Part shown: positions 1 to 6,659 of the stretch, one piece after another
Layout: the number at the start of each line of letters is the position of its first letter
How positions within the stretch are numbered: position 1 is the first letter of the stretch
Notes under the pieces: generated by a model
Databases searched by the model: none
Seen by the model: the letters and a program-made list of their open reading frames with translations, nothing else
What the model was told of the DNA's origin: nothing
Program-made: the position numbers and the translations under genes
DNA from: JBHIBA01 sp046758845
GTDB taxonomy: Bacteria > UBA8248 > JACPRG01 > G963555815
DNA length: 11,956 nucleotides
NCBI GenBank assembly: GCA_046758845.1
Contig: JBHIBA010000131.1
Location: forward strand, 1-11,956
Direction: 5' to 3'

Positions 1-628
1 CTCGTTTAGTTTGTTCTAGCAGCGATATGATGAGCCTTGCGCGCCGCTTCCGTTTTAGGGCTATTGCAGGGGAGGATCTTTGGGGGCCCGTGGACCGCTT
101 GAGAGAATTGAGCCGAATTCTGACCTGACTTAAGGGAGTCTCGATGACTACCTTACTTCCGCTGACGGTGCCGAGAAGTTCAAATGCATCCCCAGGGATT
201 CGGCAGAGGCTCTTTTCCAGGTCGGGAATATGCGGTTTGGCGACGCGGAGCAATAAATATCGCCTCCCTAACCAGTAAGTAAGAAATTGTCTGATTTGCT
301 CGAAGGGGGAGACTCTCAGTGGGTGAAGGTCAACGAAAGTCTTCTGTGGATCATATTGTAGAGGAATGCCGATTGCATTCCGCACGGTTTGGTCCGTTCG
401 GATGGTAGGGGGATCGATCCCATTCAGGGATTCATCCAAGATTACTCGACAATGTGCCATTAGTTGCCTCTCTTCGTCATTGGATCTCACCAAATGACTG
501 ATGACTGCGAATCGTCCTAGTTTCCTCTTGGCCTCCTTTGAGACACAGATGATGTAGTCATCCTTGGATTTTATACGGTTCTCCGTTGTGGTTCCAATGA
601 CGGCGAAGCGATTATCTTTGGATAACAT
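1..628 (-). CDS. Unknown protein, 3' end beyond the left edge of the window
   Basis: The reading frame opens at an ATG (626-628, minus strand) and stays open for 209 codons to the left edge, so its C-terminus is missing. A strong ribosome-binding site, GAGGAAG (636-642), lies 7 bases upstream, inside the end of the preceding gene, which stops only 4 bases away. The two are therefore probably co-transcribed and translationally coupled. I do not recognise the family. Two stretches look alike: residues about 84-106 (VRNAIGIPL...VDLHPLR) and about 151-180 (FELLGTVSGSKVVIETP...). Each has a hydrophobic LG/IG turn followed by a beta-rich run, loosely like half-units of a double-psi beta barrel; that is inference only. 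The part after residue about 180 is rich in Lys and Arg. No signal peptide or membrane segment is seen. Base composition is far more AT-rich than the genes to the right. Confidence 0.72.
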   Translation of the reverse strand, partial: MLSKDNRFAVIGTTTENRIKSKDDYIICVSKEAKRKLGRFAVISHLVRSNDEERQLMAHCRVILDESLNGIDPPTIRTDQTVRNAIGIPLQYDPQKTFVDLHPLRVSPFEQIRQFLTYWLGRRYLLLRVAKPHIPDLEKSLCRIPGDAFELLGTVSGSKVVIETPLSQVRIRLNSLKRSTGPQRSSPAIALKRKRRARLIISLLEQTKR

Positions 629-632
629 AGGG

Positions 633-1562
633 TCACTTCCTCAGCATTCTGAGCTTTGAATACGAGAACGGCCTGGAATATTTCTCCAAACGGGCTGTCC
701 TTTGGCTTCTGGTGATTGATGATTGGATATTTTCCAGAATAAATTCATCGAGCTCCTTTCCAGGAGCGCACAGGTCCCTCGCGGTCATCTGAATTTGGAT
801 CTCTGGCATTTGAGGGAATACGCGATGCTGGGCGGAAATAGCGGCCAAACTGATATGAGAGGAATTTATGAAGAGGCAGCCGTGGAGAGTAAAATAAGAA
901 AGGATCTCGGACAAAGTGAAATCATCTTCAAGACTTATGGCTACGTCTAGCAATTGGCCAAAGGAATAATTGACGCCTAGCATCTCGGTCTTGTGCAGCC
1001 GCTCAAGTTGGGATTCGGTCAAATAGTTAACGAAGAGATCGACTTCTGTGCCGGGCGAATATTGCAAGGCTGCGGGGATGGAGCTGTTGTTTGAGAAGTG
1101 AGCAGAATACACGACATCAAAATCCCGAAGTTTTGCTTTGATAGTAGGGATTACGACCGTTGTTCTCAGCTTAGAAAATTTTCTCGTGAGGGCCTCGGAA
1201 GAGGCATTCGATCCGTATGCAAGAACAGGCACGCGTTCTGACATGTCGGGCGGGAATTTCATTTCCGTTGATTGGATGTACTGTTGAAAGGTGCGGACTC
1301 CGTTGGTGGTGCGTATGTACGTCTTCTTCAGGGAGTGTAAGTCGAATTCTTCGATTTCCAGACATTGTCCGTTCAGGAAGATGTATGAGGTGGTGGGGAG
1401 ACGGTAGGGGTAATCCTTAGCAAGGGAGATCAGTTGTTCCTGAGTGGAAGAGCGGACCGGACGGTTCATTCTTACGAGTTCAAGGCCTTTTGAATTAGAC
1501 CCATAAAGGTTTGGGGGCAGTCCATATGGGATTCGGTCAACTCGCCGGACCCTCCCGCTCAC
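633..1562 (-). CDS. Gamma-glutamylcyclotransferase-like fold protein, function unknown
   Basis: This 309-residue protein has a C-terminal half (about residues 110-255) with hallmarks of the gamma-glutamylcyclotransferase (GGCT)-like fold: AYGSN at 115-119, a following region containing VVYSAHFS (150-157) and IPAALQYSPGT (162-172), and a Glu in HKTE (193) near NY, where the family usually keeps its acid. Residues 1-105 are an extra N-terminal region. Known relatives cyclise gamma-glutamyl amines or peptides to 5-oxoproline, but the substrate here is unknown. The GTG at 1562 is the first possible start after an in-frame stop (the TGA at 1590-1592). It has no obvious ribosome-binding site, and a Met at residue 32 is an alternative. 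The gene begins 27 bases after the small gene upstream stops and is followed at once by an unrecognised gene. The cassette is AT-rich relative to its neighbours, suggesting acquisition by transfer. Confidence 0.7.
   Translation of the reverse strand: MSGRVRRVDRIPYGLPPNLYGSNSKGLELVRMNRPVRSSTQEQLISLAKDYPYRLPTTSYIFLNGQCLEIEEFDLHSLKKTYIRTTNGVRTFQQYIQSTEMKFPPDMSERVPVLAYGSNASSEALTRKFSKLRTTVVIPTIKAKLRDFDVVYSAHFSNNSSIPAALQYSPGTEVDLFVNYLTESQLERLHKTEMLGVNYSFGQLLDVAISLEDDFTLSEILSYFTLHGCLFINSSHISLAAISAQHRVFPQMPEIQIQMTARDLCAPGKELDEFILENIQSSITRSQRTARLEKYSRPFSYSKLRMLRK
636..642 (-). promoter_or_regulatory. Ribosome-binding site inside the preceding gene
   Basis: GAGGAAG on the minus strand sits 7 bases before the ATG at 628 and overlaps the last codons of the upstream gene, which stops at 633-635. 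It fixes the start of the unknown downstream protein and suggests translational coupling. Confidence 0.6.
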
Positions 1563-1589
1563 AGGTGATGCCGACTCGCGGTCTCGCCT

Positions 1590-1865
1590 TCAAGTCGCTT
1601 CCAGGAACTCCCTGACGGCGGGGGGCAAGAAGATTCCTTCCAGATCCAGGTCTTTCATGGAAGCGGCCAATGCGCGAAGGCGCTCGGGCAGATTCAGCGC
1701 GCTGTCCACCAGGATGAGATCCCGGTCTTTAACCCTGCATCTTCCCGACACCGGGCGGATCTCATCGGCCGAGAAGTCCTCATAGCGGACCTCCACGCCC
1801 AACTTCCCGCAGGCCTCCTCGAGGACCAGCAAGAACCGTTCGGGGTCGGGTTTTCTCCGGATCAT
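1590..1865 (-). CDS. Small conserved-looking hypothetical protein (91 aa)
   Basis: This is a compact soluble alpha/beta protein from MIRRKPDPERF to FLEAT. I chose the ATG at 1863-1865. The frame can be extended to 1955, but that extension overlaps the end of the glycosyltransferase-methyltransferase gene and is Arg/Pro/Gln-rich and unlike protein. Visible features are an N-terminal helix (LLVLEEACGKLGVEVRYED), a CRVKDRDLILVDSALNL beta-hairpin region and a C-terminal DLEGIFLPPAVREFL stretch. The pattern resembles uncharacterised bacterial proteins of about 90 residues, but I cannot attach a function. It begins 31 bases after the upstream gene stops and is probably in its operon. The ribosome-binding site is weak: GGGCGAC and AGGGA lie just before the ATG. 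Confidence 0.65.
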   Translation of the reverse strand: MIRRKPDPERFLLVLEEACGKLGVEVRYEDFSADEIRPVSGRCRVKDRDLILVDSALNLPERLRALAASMKDLDLEGIFLPPAVREFLEAT

Positions 1866-1896
1866 TCCCTGTCGCCCGTATCCCTGGCGCTGGGGC

Positions 1897-3855
1897 TCAG
1901 CCGGCCGCCGCCTCCAGCCCGACCGGCTCGCGGTCGGCGCCCGCCCGTTCTCCATAGAGCCGCCAGCCGTACTGGCCCGTCGGGGAAACCCTGACGTTTG
2001 CCAGACCCGCGCGCCTCGCCCAATCCTCCAGGTGTTCCTTGTCGAAGTAGTGGCGGACGGGAGCGGAGAACCTGTCGAACCAGTCGGCGTAATTCACCCA
2101 GAAGGGGAATTTGGCGTACAGCTTGATGCGGGGGAGCATAATCCTCTCCACAGCCGGGATCCCGCGCAGGACCTTATAGGGGAGGATGAAACAGAAGTAA
2201 TCCACGCAGGCGCACAGGAAGCAGAGCTTCTTGAGGGTCGCGAAGGGCGTGTTCCGCGTGATAAAGCGTACCCTTTCCAGAATCCGGTTCAGGACGCGGC
2301 GCTTCTTGCTGTACACCCAGATGGCGATGGCCCCCCCGGGCTTCACGTGTTCCAGCAAAGTCTGGAATCCGCCTTCCGGGGCCGGAAGGTGGTGCAGGGC
2401 CCCGAGGCTATAGATGCACTCAAACACCCCCCGCTTGAAGGGCAACTGATAGATGTCGCCCTTGACGAGGGAGACGTTGGCCAGACCCCGGTTGACCTCC
2501 CGGGCCGAGAAGATGGCGTTGCTGAAATCCATCCCCACGATGCGGCGGGCGCCGTAACCGGCGGCATAATACACGTGCCGGCCGAAGCCGCAGGCCGCGT
2601 CCAGCACCAGTTTGCCTCGGAAGAAATCCGGCTTGATGGGATTGATGTAGTTCAGGAAGTGTCCTTCGTTGGCCGGGGCCATGTCGGGAAAATGGGTCCA
2701 CTGGAAATCGAAGCTCTGCTGGGTGGCGCGCTGCAGGTGCTCGAAGCGCCTGGAATCCATCGTTGAAACGGCGGAGGCGGCGGCCCGGTCCAGAATGGAG
2801 AGAAAGGCCGGGGCGTTGCGGCGGACCGAATAGTGGCGTTCCACGGTCCTGCGGCCTTCCCCCCCGATCCGAAGGCGAAGTTCTTCATCGGTCAACAAGC
2901 TGGAGATCCGCTCGACCCACTCCTGCGTGTTCCGGGCCAAGAATCCGTTTCGACCGTTGCGGATGATGTGGTTATTCACGCCGACCGGCGAACAAACGAC
3001 GGGGACCCCCATGCTCATGTACAGCAGGGCCTTGAACCCGCACTTGTACCGCTCCCAAACGTCGTCATTGAGGGGCATCACCCCGACGTCGAAGTGGCTG
3101 AGCGCCTCGTACTCCCTGTCGAGACGCCAGTCGATGTTCCTCACCCTCGCCCCGTCCCCGGGAAAATTGTAGCGGCCGCCCACGACGTGGATCTCCAACT
3201 GCGGAAACCGCTCCAGCAGCTGCCGGAAGGCGTCGTCCAGCTGGTGGAGATAGGGGGAGGTCGTGTGGCTTCCGATCCAACCGATAACCGGGCGTTCGCC
3301 CGTCTCCCGCTGGCCGTTTGGGCGATAGGTCTCGTCATCCACGGGAGTCGGCAGGACGTGGACATTGGGGTTGATTTTCAGGGCGTAGTCCCGCAGGGAA
3401 TCATTTCCCGCGATCACCTCAGCGCTGGCCCGAAGGATTACGTCCACCAGCTTGTGTTGGCCGAGCGTCGAGGTGATCTTCCCCCACCATCCTCCGCGCG
3501 TGTCGGAGAGAAAGACCGCATCGTCAAAATCGTACACGATGGGCCGGCGAATGCGCCGGATCAGGGACGCCGCCCCCGGGATCCACAAGGGAAGGACGCG
3601 CCGGTGGATCACCACGACGTCGTAGCGGTTGGCTTTCAAGAGGACGAACAGGCGCCGCACCAGGGAGGCCGCCAGCCGGAGCCACTTCTCCGTCCAGTAC
3701 CCTTCGCGGTACAGGATCGAATAAAGACGCCGGGACATGAAGGGGCGGACATCTCCCCTCACGCTGTGGCGCTCAAGATAGGGCAAGTACTGCTCGATCC
3801 GCAGTCGGTTGCTTGCGCCCTCGGTGGGGTAGGGGACGAGGTAGAGAACCCTCAC
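1897..3855 (-). CDS. Fused GT4-type glycosyltransferase and SAM-dependent methyltransferase
   Basis: The 652-residue protein has two domains. Residues 1-360 look like a GT-B glycosyltransferase, probably family GT4: an N-terminal VRVLYLVPYPTEGASNR strand-loop, YDFDDA (108-113), IGWIGS (191-196), and a sugar-nucleotide-binding region CGFKALLYMSMGVPVV (272-287). Residues 366-652 are a class I methyltransferase with motif I LDAACGFG (418-425), GMDFS in motif II, a GDIYQLPF stretch and LGALHHL downstream. The likely role is adding and then methylating a sugar on a surface glycan; substrates are unknown. I chose the GTG at 3855 because AGGAG lies 10 bases upstream and a good promoter ends about 35 bases before it. 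The frame could extend to 4038, but that would run through the promoter. The domain join (residues 358-366) has no internal ribosome-binding site, so a true fusion is favoured. Confidence 0.86.
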   Translation of the reverse strand: MRVLYLVPYPTEGASNRLRIEQYLPYLERHSVRGDVRPFMSRRLYSILYREGYWTEKWLRLAASLVRRLFVLLKANRYDVVVIHRRVLPLWIPGAASLIRRIRRPIVYDFDDAVFLSDTRGGWWGKITSTLGQHKLVDVILRASAEVIAGNDSLRDYALKINPNVHVLPTPVDDETYRPNGQRETGERPVIGWIGSHTTSPYLHQLDDAFRQLLERFPQLEIHVVGGRYNFPGDGARVRNIDWRLDREYEALSHFDVGVMPLNDDVWERYKCGFKALLYMSMGVPVVCSPVGVNNHIIRNGRNGFLARNTQEWVERISSLLTDEELRLRIGGEGRRTVERHYSVRRNAPAFLSILDRAAASAVSTMDSRRFEHLQRATQQSFDFQWTHFPDMAPANEGHFLNYINPIKPDFFRGKLVLDAACGFGRHVYYAAGYGARRIVGMDFSNAIFSAREVNRGLANVSLVKGDIYQLPFKRGVFECIYSLGALHHLPAPEGGFQTLLEHVKPGGAIAIWVYSKKRRVLNRILERVRFITRNTPFATLKKLCFLCACVDYFCFILPYKVLRGIPAVERIMLPRIKLYAKFPFWVNYADWFDRFSAPVRHYFDKEHLEDWARRAGLANVRVSPTGQYGWRLYGERAGADREPVGLEAAAG

Positions 3856-3889
3856 GCCTGCAATGCTCCTGAAAACAACCCTTTTCGTC

Positions 3890-3918
3890 CTTATAGCATA
3901 CGCCCCCCGGCGCGGCAA
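3890..3918 (-). promoter_or_regulatory. Sigma-70-type promoter for the glycosyltransferase-methyltransferase gene
   Basis: On the minus strand, TTGCCG (3913-3918) and TATAAG (3890-3895) are separated by exactly 17 bases. Transcription would start near 3883 and leave a leader of about 28 bases containing AGGAG. This supports the GTG start at 3855. Confidence 0.55.
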
Positions 3919-4054
3919 TTGGATGCCGCCGAGACGCCCTTTGGAACTCTGCCGACCCGAGAGAAGGGAGCTCCTTACCCGCTGAGACCCCGCTGGAATC
4001 AAGAGTGAATCCGGGCCTTTTTTCACGGGGCAAGGCAATTCCCTCCCCGGGCCT

Positions 4055-4060
4055 TATACT
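4055..4060 (+). promoter_or_regulatory. Candidate -10 element for the flippase-like gene
   Basis: TATACT lies 33 bases before the ATG at 4094 in the divergent intergenic region. The -35 region (AAGGCA at 4032-4037, 17-base spacer) is poor, so this is tentative. A nine-base direct repeat, CCGGGCCTT (4011-4019 and 4047-4055), flanks the segment just upstream. Confidence 0.3.
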
Positions 4061-4093
4061 GGACGGCGTTTTGAAAGGAACCGACGGAAGGGA

Positions 4094-5134
4094 ATGGATG
4101 TCTTGATCCGGGAAGGAAAAGTTCAATCCGCCGCGGCGGATGCCTCCGGGAAACGGAGAAGGGCCTCTTGGTGGCGCTGGGCCGTCAGCTTGGCTGTTTT
4201 CGTCATCGTCCTGCGCTGGATCGACCTGGACGATTTTCAATCGGCCCTATCGCTGCTCCGATGGTGGGCCTTGCTCCTCGGCTTTGTCTTCCTCACCGTC
4301 GCCCTGGTCCTTTTCCGGGCGCTCAGGCTGTGGCTGTTCCTTCGGGCGCAAGGATGCCCGATTCGTTTCGGGAAAACTTGCAACATCCAATGGGCGGGGC
4401 TGTTCTTCGGGCTTTTCTTGCCCGGCACACTGGGGACCGACGCCTGGAGGGTCTGGGCGATCTCCCAATCCGAGGGGCAAATAGAGGGGGCCTTGGCCGC
4501 TATCGCCATGGACCGTGTGGTGGGTTTCGTCGGCCTGATTGCAACGGTTCTCTTGGCGTGGGCCATCTATGGCGGGACCTGGTCGGGCCTCGAAGCCGGG
4601 GGGATCCTTCTGGGGGCCGGCCTGTTTTGCGTGGCGTTGCTCACAGGCTTCGGCCTTCTCAGCAGCCCCCGAGTTACGGGGAGCTTGACGCGGCTTCCGG
4701 TCCTGCGAACGAGAAAGGTCAAAGAGGTCCTCTCCGGCGTCCAGGCAAGCCTCCTCCTTCTCAGGCGGCGTTCCGGTTGGCTCCTGATCATCTTCGGGAT
4801 CACGATCGCCGGACATGTTGTCAACATCTGCGCCGTCTTCGTCCTGGCCCGGGGAATCGGCGTGGGGCTGGGGTTCGGCTACTACCTGGCCCTCATCCCG
4901 CTGGTCTTCGTGGCCGCCGGACTGCCCATCAGCTTCAGCGGCCTCGGCGTGAGGGACCTGACCTATGTCTCCATCTTCCAGAGGTTGGGGGTCCCCGCGG
5001 AAATCATGCTGGCCGTCTCCGTGGCCGAATTCGGCCTGACGCTTCTGATCCGCCTGCTCGGAGGGCTCTTTTATATGTTTTCGGGAGGGGACGCAGCGGC
5101 CGCGGGCGTGGATAAGAGTCAGGAGCCGGCTTAG
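4094..5134 (+). CDS. Lysylphosphatidylglycerol synthase TM-domain / flippase-like membrane protein
   Basis: The 346-residue integral membrane protein has about eight hydrophobic segments (roughly 27-41, 56-76, 98-112, 136-158, 168-190, 228-252, 261-280, 303-329). It carries motifs typical of the lysylphosphatidylglycerol-synthase transmembrane family (PF03706, formerly UPF0104): FLPGTLGTDAWR (108-119), AMDRVVG (138-144) and LPISFSGLGVRD (277-288). In MprF this domain translocates a modified lipid. Stand-alone members are often found beside glycosyltransferases and are thought to help move lipid-linked intermediates, though the activity of this one is inferred. No aminoacyl-transferase domain is attached. 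GGAAGGGA lies immediately before the ATG, very close. A TTG three codons in has better spacing and is an alternative start. It is divergently arranged with the glycosyltransferase-methyltransferase fusion, fitting a shared surface-glycan role. Confidence 0.82.
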   Translation: MDVLIREGKVQSAAADASGKRRRASWWRWAVSLAVFVIVLRWIDLDDFQSALSLLRWWALLLGFVFLTVALVLFRALRLWLFLRAQGCPIRFGKTCNIQWAGLFFGLFLPGTLGTDAWRVWAISQSEGQIEGALAAIAMDRVVGFVGLIATVLLAWAIYGGTWSGLEAGGILLGAGLFCVALLTGFGLLSSPRVTGSLTRLPVLRTRKVKEVLSGVQASLLLLRRRSGWLLIIFGITIAGHVVNICAVFVLARGIGVGLGFGYYLALIPLVFVAAGLPISFSGLGVRDLTYVSIFQRLGVPAEIMLAVSVAEFGLTLLIRLLGGLFYMFSGGDAAAAGVDKSQEPA

Positions 5135-5255
5135 GTGAACTGCAAAGGGCCGAGGCGGTGAACCGATCTCGCCGACCTGCTGTCCCCCCGTTCATCTCTC
5201 GGGCAGCCCTTGTGGTCTATCATGATTTTTTGATGTGATTTCCCAGAGGGCAAAA

Positions 5256-6512
5256 ATGCGGATGACTGAAGGAGATCGTCGGCGGGCCCAAAGCTTAATT
5301 TATTATTTTCAAGTTTCCACCCTTTCGTGCCTCTTTATCATTCTCGTTCTTCTGGCTATCTCCTTTCGCGATCCCCGTTTCTTCGTTCGTATCCTCAACG
5401 CCTATCCGGCCGTCAATTCCGAGTTCACGGAGGTGGCGGGGCTTTGCGGCGACCTCCCCATGTGCTTCCGCGTCACGAGCGCCTGGATCGGTTACGCCCT
5501 CCAGCAATTTTCTTTTGCCCTTGGCGGCGCGCTGAACCTCAAGGCGACAACGCTTCCCTGGTTAGGCGTATCACTGGAAGCGAAGCGCGCTTTCTTATCT
5601 CTTGCCGTTGCCGTCCTCTATCGGATGATCGTTCTGCTTCCTATTCTTTTGGTCGCTTTCCTTTCATTCAGAAAATTCGTGACCCGGTTATTGTTCCTTC
5701 TTATCGCCTTTCTCGCCATATCCGGCTGGACCCCCTTTGAAAGCTCCTTCGTCAAACTCGCCATGGATCTTTATGGTTGGGGGGGAACCCGCTTCGCAGC
5801 CGAGGAGTTGGTGACTTTCCTGTTTGGTTCGTACGTTATTTATTATGACTATTACGCCATCGGGTTCCTTTTCCTCTTGTATCTCTACCTGACCCGGGTG
5901 GAGTTCAAACGCTTCCGGCATGTCGCCTGCCTGCTGCTGATCGGCCAAACCGGGTTCGAGCACCTCGGCTTGATAACCGGTGTGGCCGTGGTGCTTTACA
6001 GCATCCTGACAGACAGCGACCGGCCCATGCTGACTCGGTTGAAAAGCGGCGCTCGCTCGCTCGCGGGATATGGGGCGATATCGGTCGCCGCGATGGTGGC
6101 GCTCTTTGGACTTCTGAACGTAACCAGCGAAGAGGTCTTCTGGGGAGGGCCGGGCGAATCCTTCTCCGTGCTCTACGAGGCTTTCGGCAGGCAAAACCTC
6201 GCGCAGCTCCGGACACTTATCTTGAAGATGGGGGCCCTGTTGACGCCGCCGCTGCTGGCGGGAATCCTCTTAGGCGCTTTCTCGGCTCTTCTCGGGGAGG
6301 GAGACCGCTCCGCACTTCGCGCTGAGCTGGCCGCTGCTGCTGCGATCTGCGTGGGGTTCTTGGCTTCCGTATGCGTGGGACTTTTCGTGAGCGGTCTCCA
6401 TCAGGAGATGGGGCGTCAGCTCCTGCCGCTCGCCAGTCTTGCGGTGATGCTGGCCGCTAAGGGCGTGGCGTATATCGTAGCGATGGCAGGGAGGCGTAAT
6501 GCGGAAGCCTGA
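5256..6512 (+). CDS. Unrecognised polytopic membrane protein
   Basis: The 418-residue protein has about nine hydrophobic segments (roughly 20-38, 112-137, 144-158, 188-212, 222-250, 270-288, 325-347, 359-381, 389-410 from the chosen start). I do not recognise the family. Notable soluble or loop stretches are residues 45-80 with two Cys (GLCGDLPMC), an aromatic run before the fourth segment (YVIYYDYYAIG) and GQTGFEH in the fifth. I chose the ATG at 5256 because AGAGGG lies 5 bases before it. A GTG at 5235 in the same frame lacks such a site. The gene follows the flippase-like gene after about 120 bases with no obvious terminator, so co-transcription is possible. A role in glycan synthesis or export is suggested only by context. 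Its G+C appears lower than that of the Fe-S genes that follow. Confidence 0.75.
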   Translation: MRMTEGDRRRAQSLIYYFQVSTLSCLFIILVLLAISFRDPRFFVRILNAYPAVNSEFTEVAGLCGDLPMCFRVTSAWIGYALQQFSFALGGALNLKATTLPWLGVSLEAKRAFLSLAVAVLYRMIVLLPILLVAFLSFRKFVTRLLFLLIAFLAISGWTPFESSFVKLAMDLYGWGGTRFAAEELVTFLFGSYVIYYDYYAIGFLFLLYLYLTRVEFKRFRHVACLLLIGQTGFEHLGLITGVAVVLYSILTDSDRPMLTRLKSGARSLAGYGAISVAAMVALFGLLNVTSEEVFWGGPGESFSVLYEAFGRQNLAQLRTLILKMGALLTPPLLAGILLGAFSALLGEGDRSALRAELAAAAAICVGFLASVCVGLFVSGLHQEMGRQLLPLASLAVMLAAKGVAYIVAMAGRRNAEA

Positions 6513-6546
6513 TTTTCGCCCCCGACCTGGCGGGGGAGGCGGAAAA
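6513..6546. terminator. Hairpin right after the membrane-protein stop codon
   Basis: CCCCCG (6519-6524) pairs with CGGGGG (6531-6536) around a six-base loop. The flanks TTTTCGC and GGCGGAAAA (6513-6546) can extend the stem with a bulge. It begins directly after the TGA at 6510-6512. There is no T-run after the right arm, so it is not a canonical intrinsic terminator. It may be a weak terminator or an RNA-stabilising hairpin. Confidence 0.4.
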
Positions 6547-6591
6547 TTGCGGGTGGATGGCTCGCCGAGATCAAGTGAAAGGGCCTGTACC

Positions 6592-6609
6592 ACCGTCCGT
6601 GTTGACGGT
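6592..6609. promoter_or_regulatory. Operator-like inverted repeat overlapping the Fe-S promoter
   Basis: ACCGTC (6592-6597) and GACGGT (6604-6609) form a perfect inverted repeat with a six-base spacer. The right half covers most of the -35 hexamer of the promoter that precedes the desulfurase gene. The position is typical of a repressor site. The regulator is unknown, and I do not see the classical IscR consensus. Confidence 0.4.
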
Positions 6610-6630
6610 TATCCCGGCCGGGACGATAAT
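6602..6630 (+). promoter_or_regulatory. Sigma-70-type promoter of the Fe-S assembly genes
   Basis: TTGACG (6602-6607) and GATAAT (6625-6630) differ from consensus by one base each and are separated by exactly 17 bases. The start point would be near 6637, leaving a leader of about 25 bases before the desulfurase gene. Confidence 0.7.
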
Positions 6631-6659
6631 AAAAGTAACGAAATTGCTTCAGGGAGTCC

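Noticed and set aside
723..950. 75-codon plus-strand open frame
   Set aside because: It is antisense to the GGCT-like gene, which has recognisable motifs; it has no ribosome-binding site or family signal.
1897..2760. Separate methyltransferase gene starting at the ATG at 2760
   Set aside because: No ribosome-binding site precedes this ATG and the frame is continuous with the glycosyltransferase, so a fusion is simpler.
2833..4008. 391-codon plus-strand open frame
   Set aside because: It is antisense to the well-supported glycosyltransferase and has low-complexity Pro/Asp/His/Gln-rich content.
3856..4038. N-terminal extension of the glycosyltransferase-methyltransferase frame
   Set aside because: It would translate through a good promoter (3890-3918) and gives Arg/Ser-rich sequence unlike the family. 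The protein clearly begins with VRVLYLVPYP.
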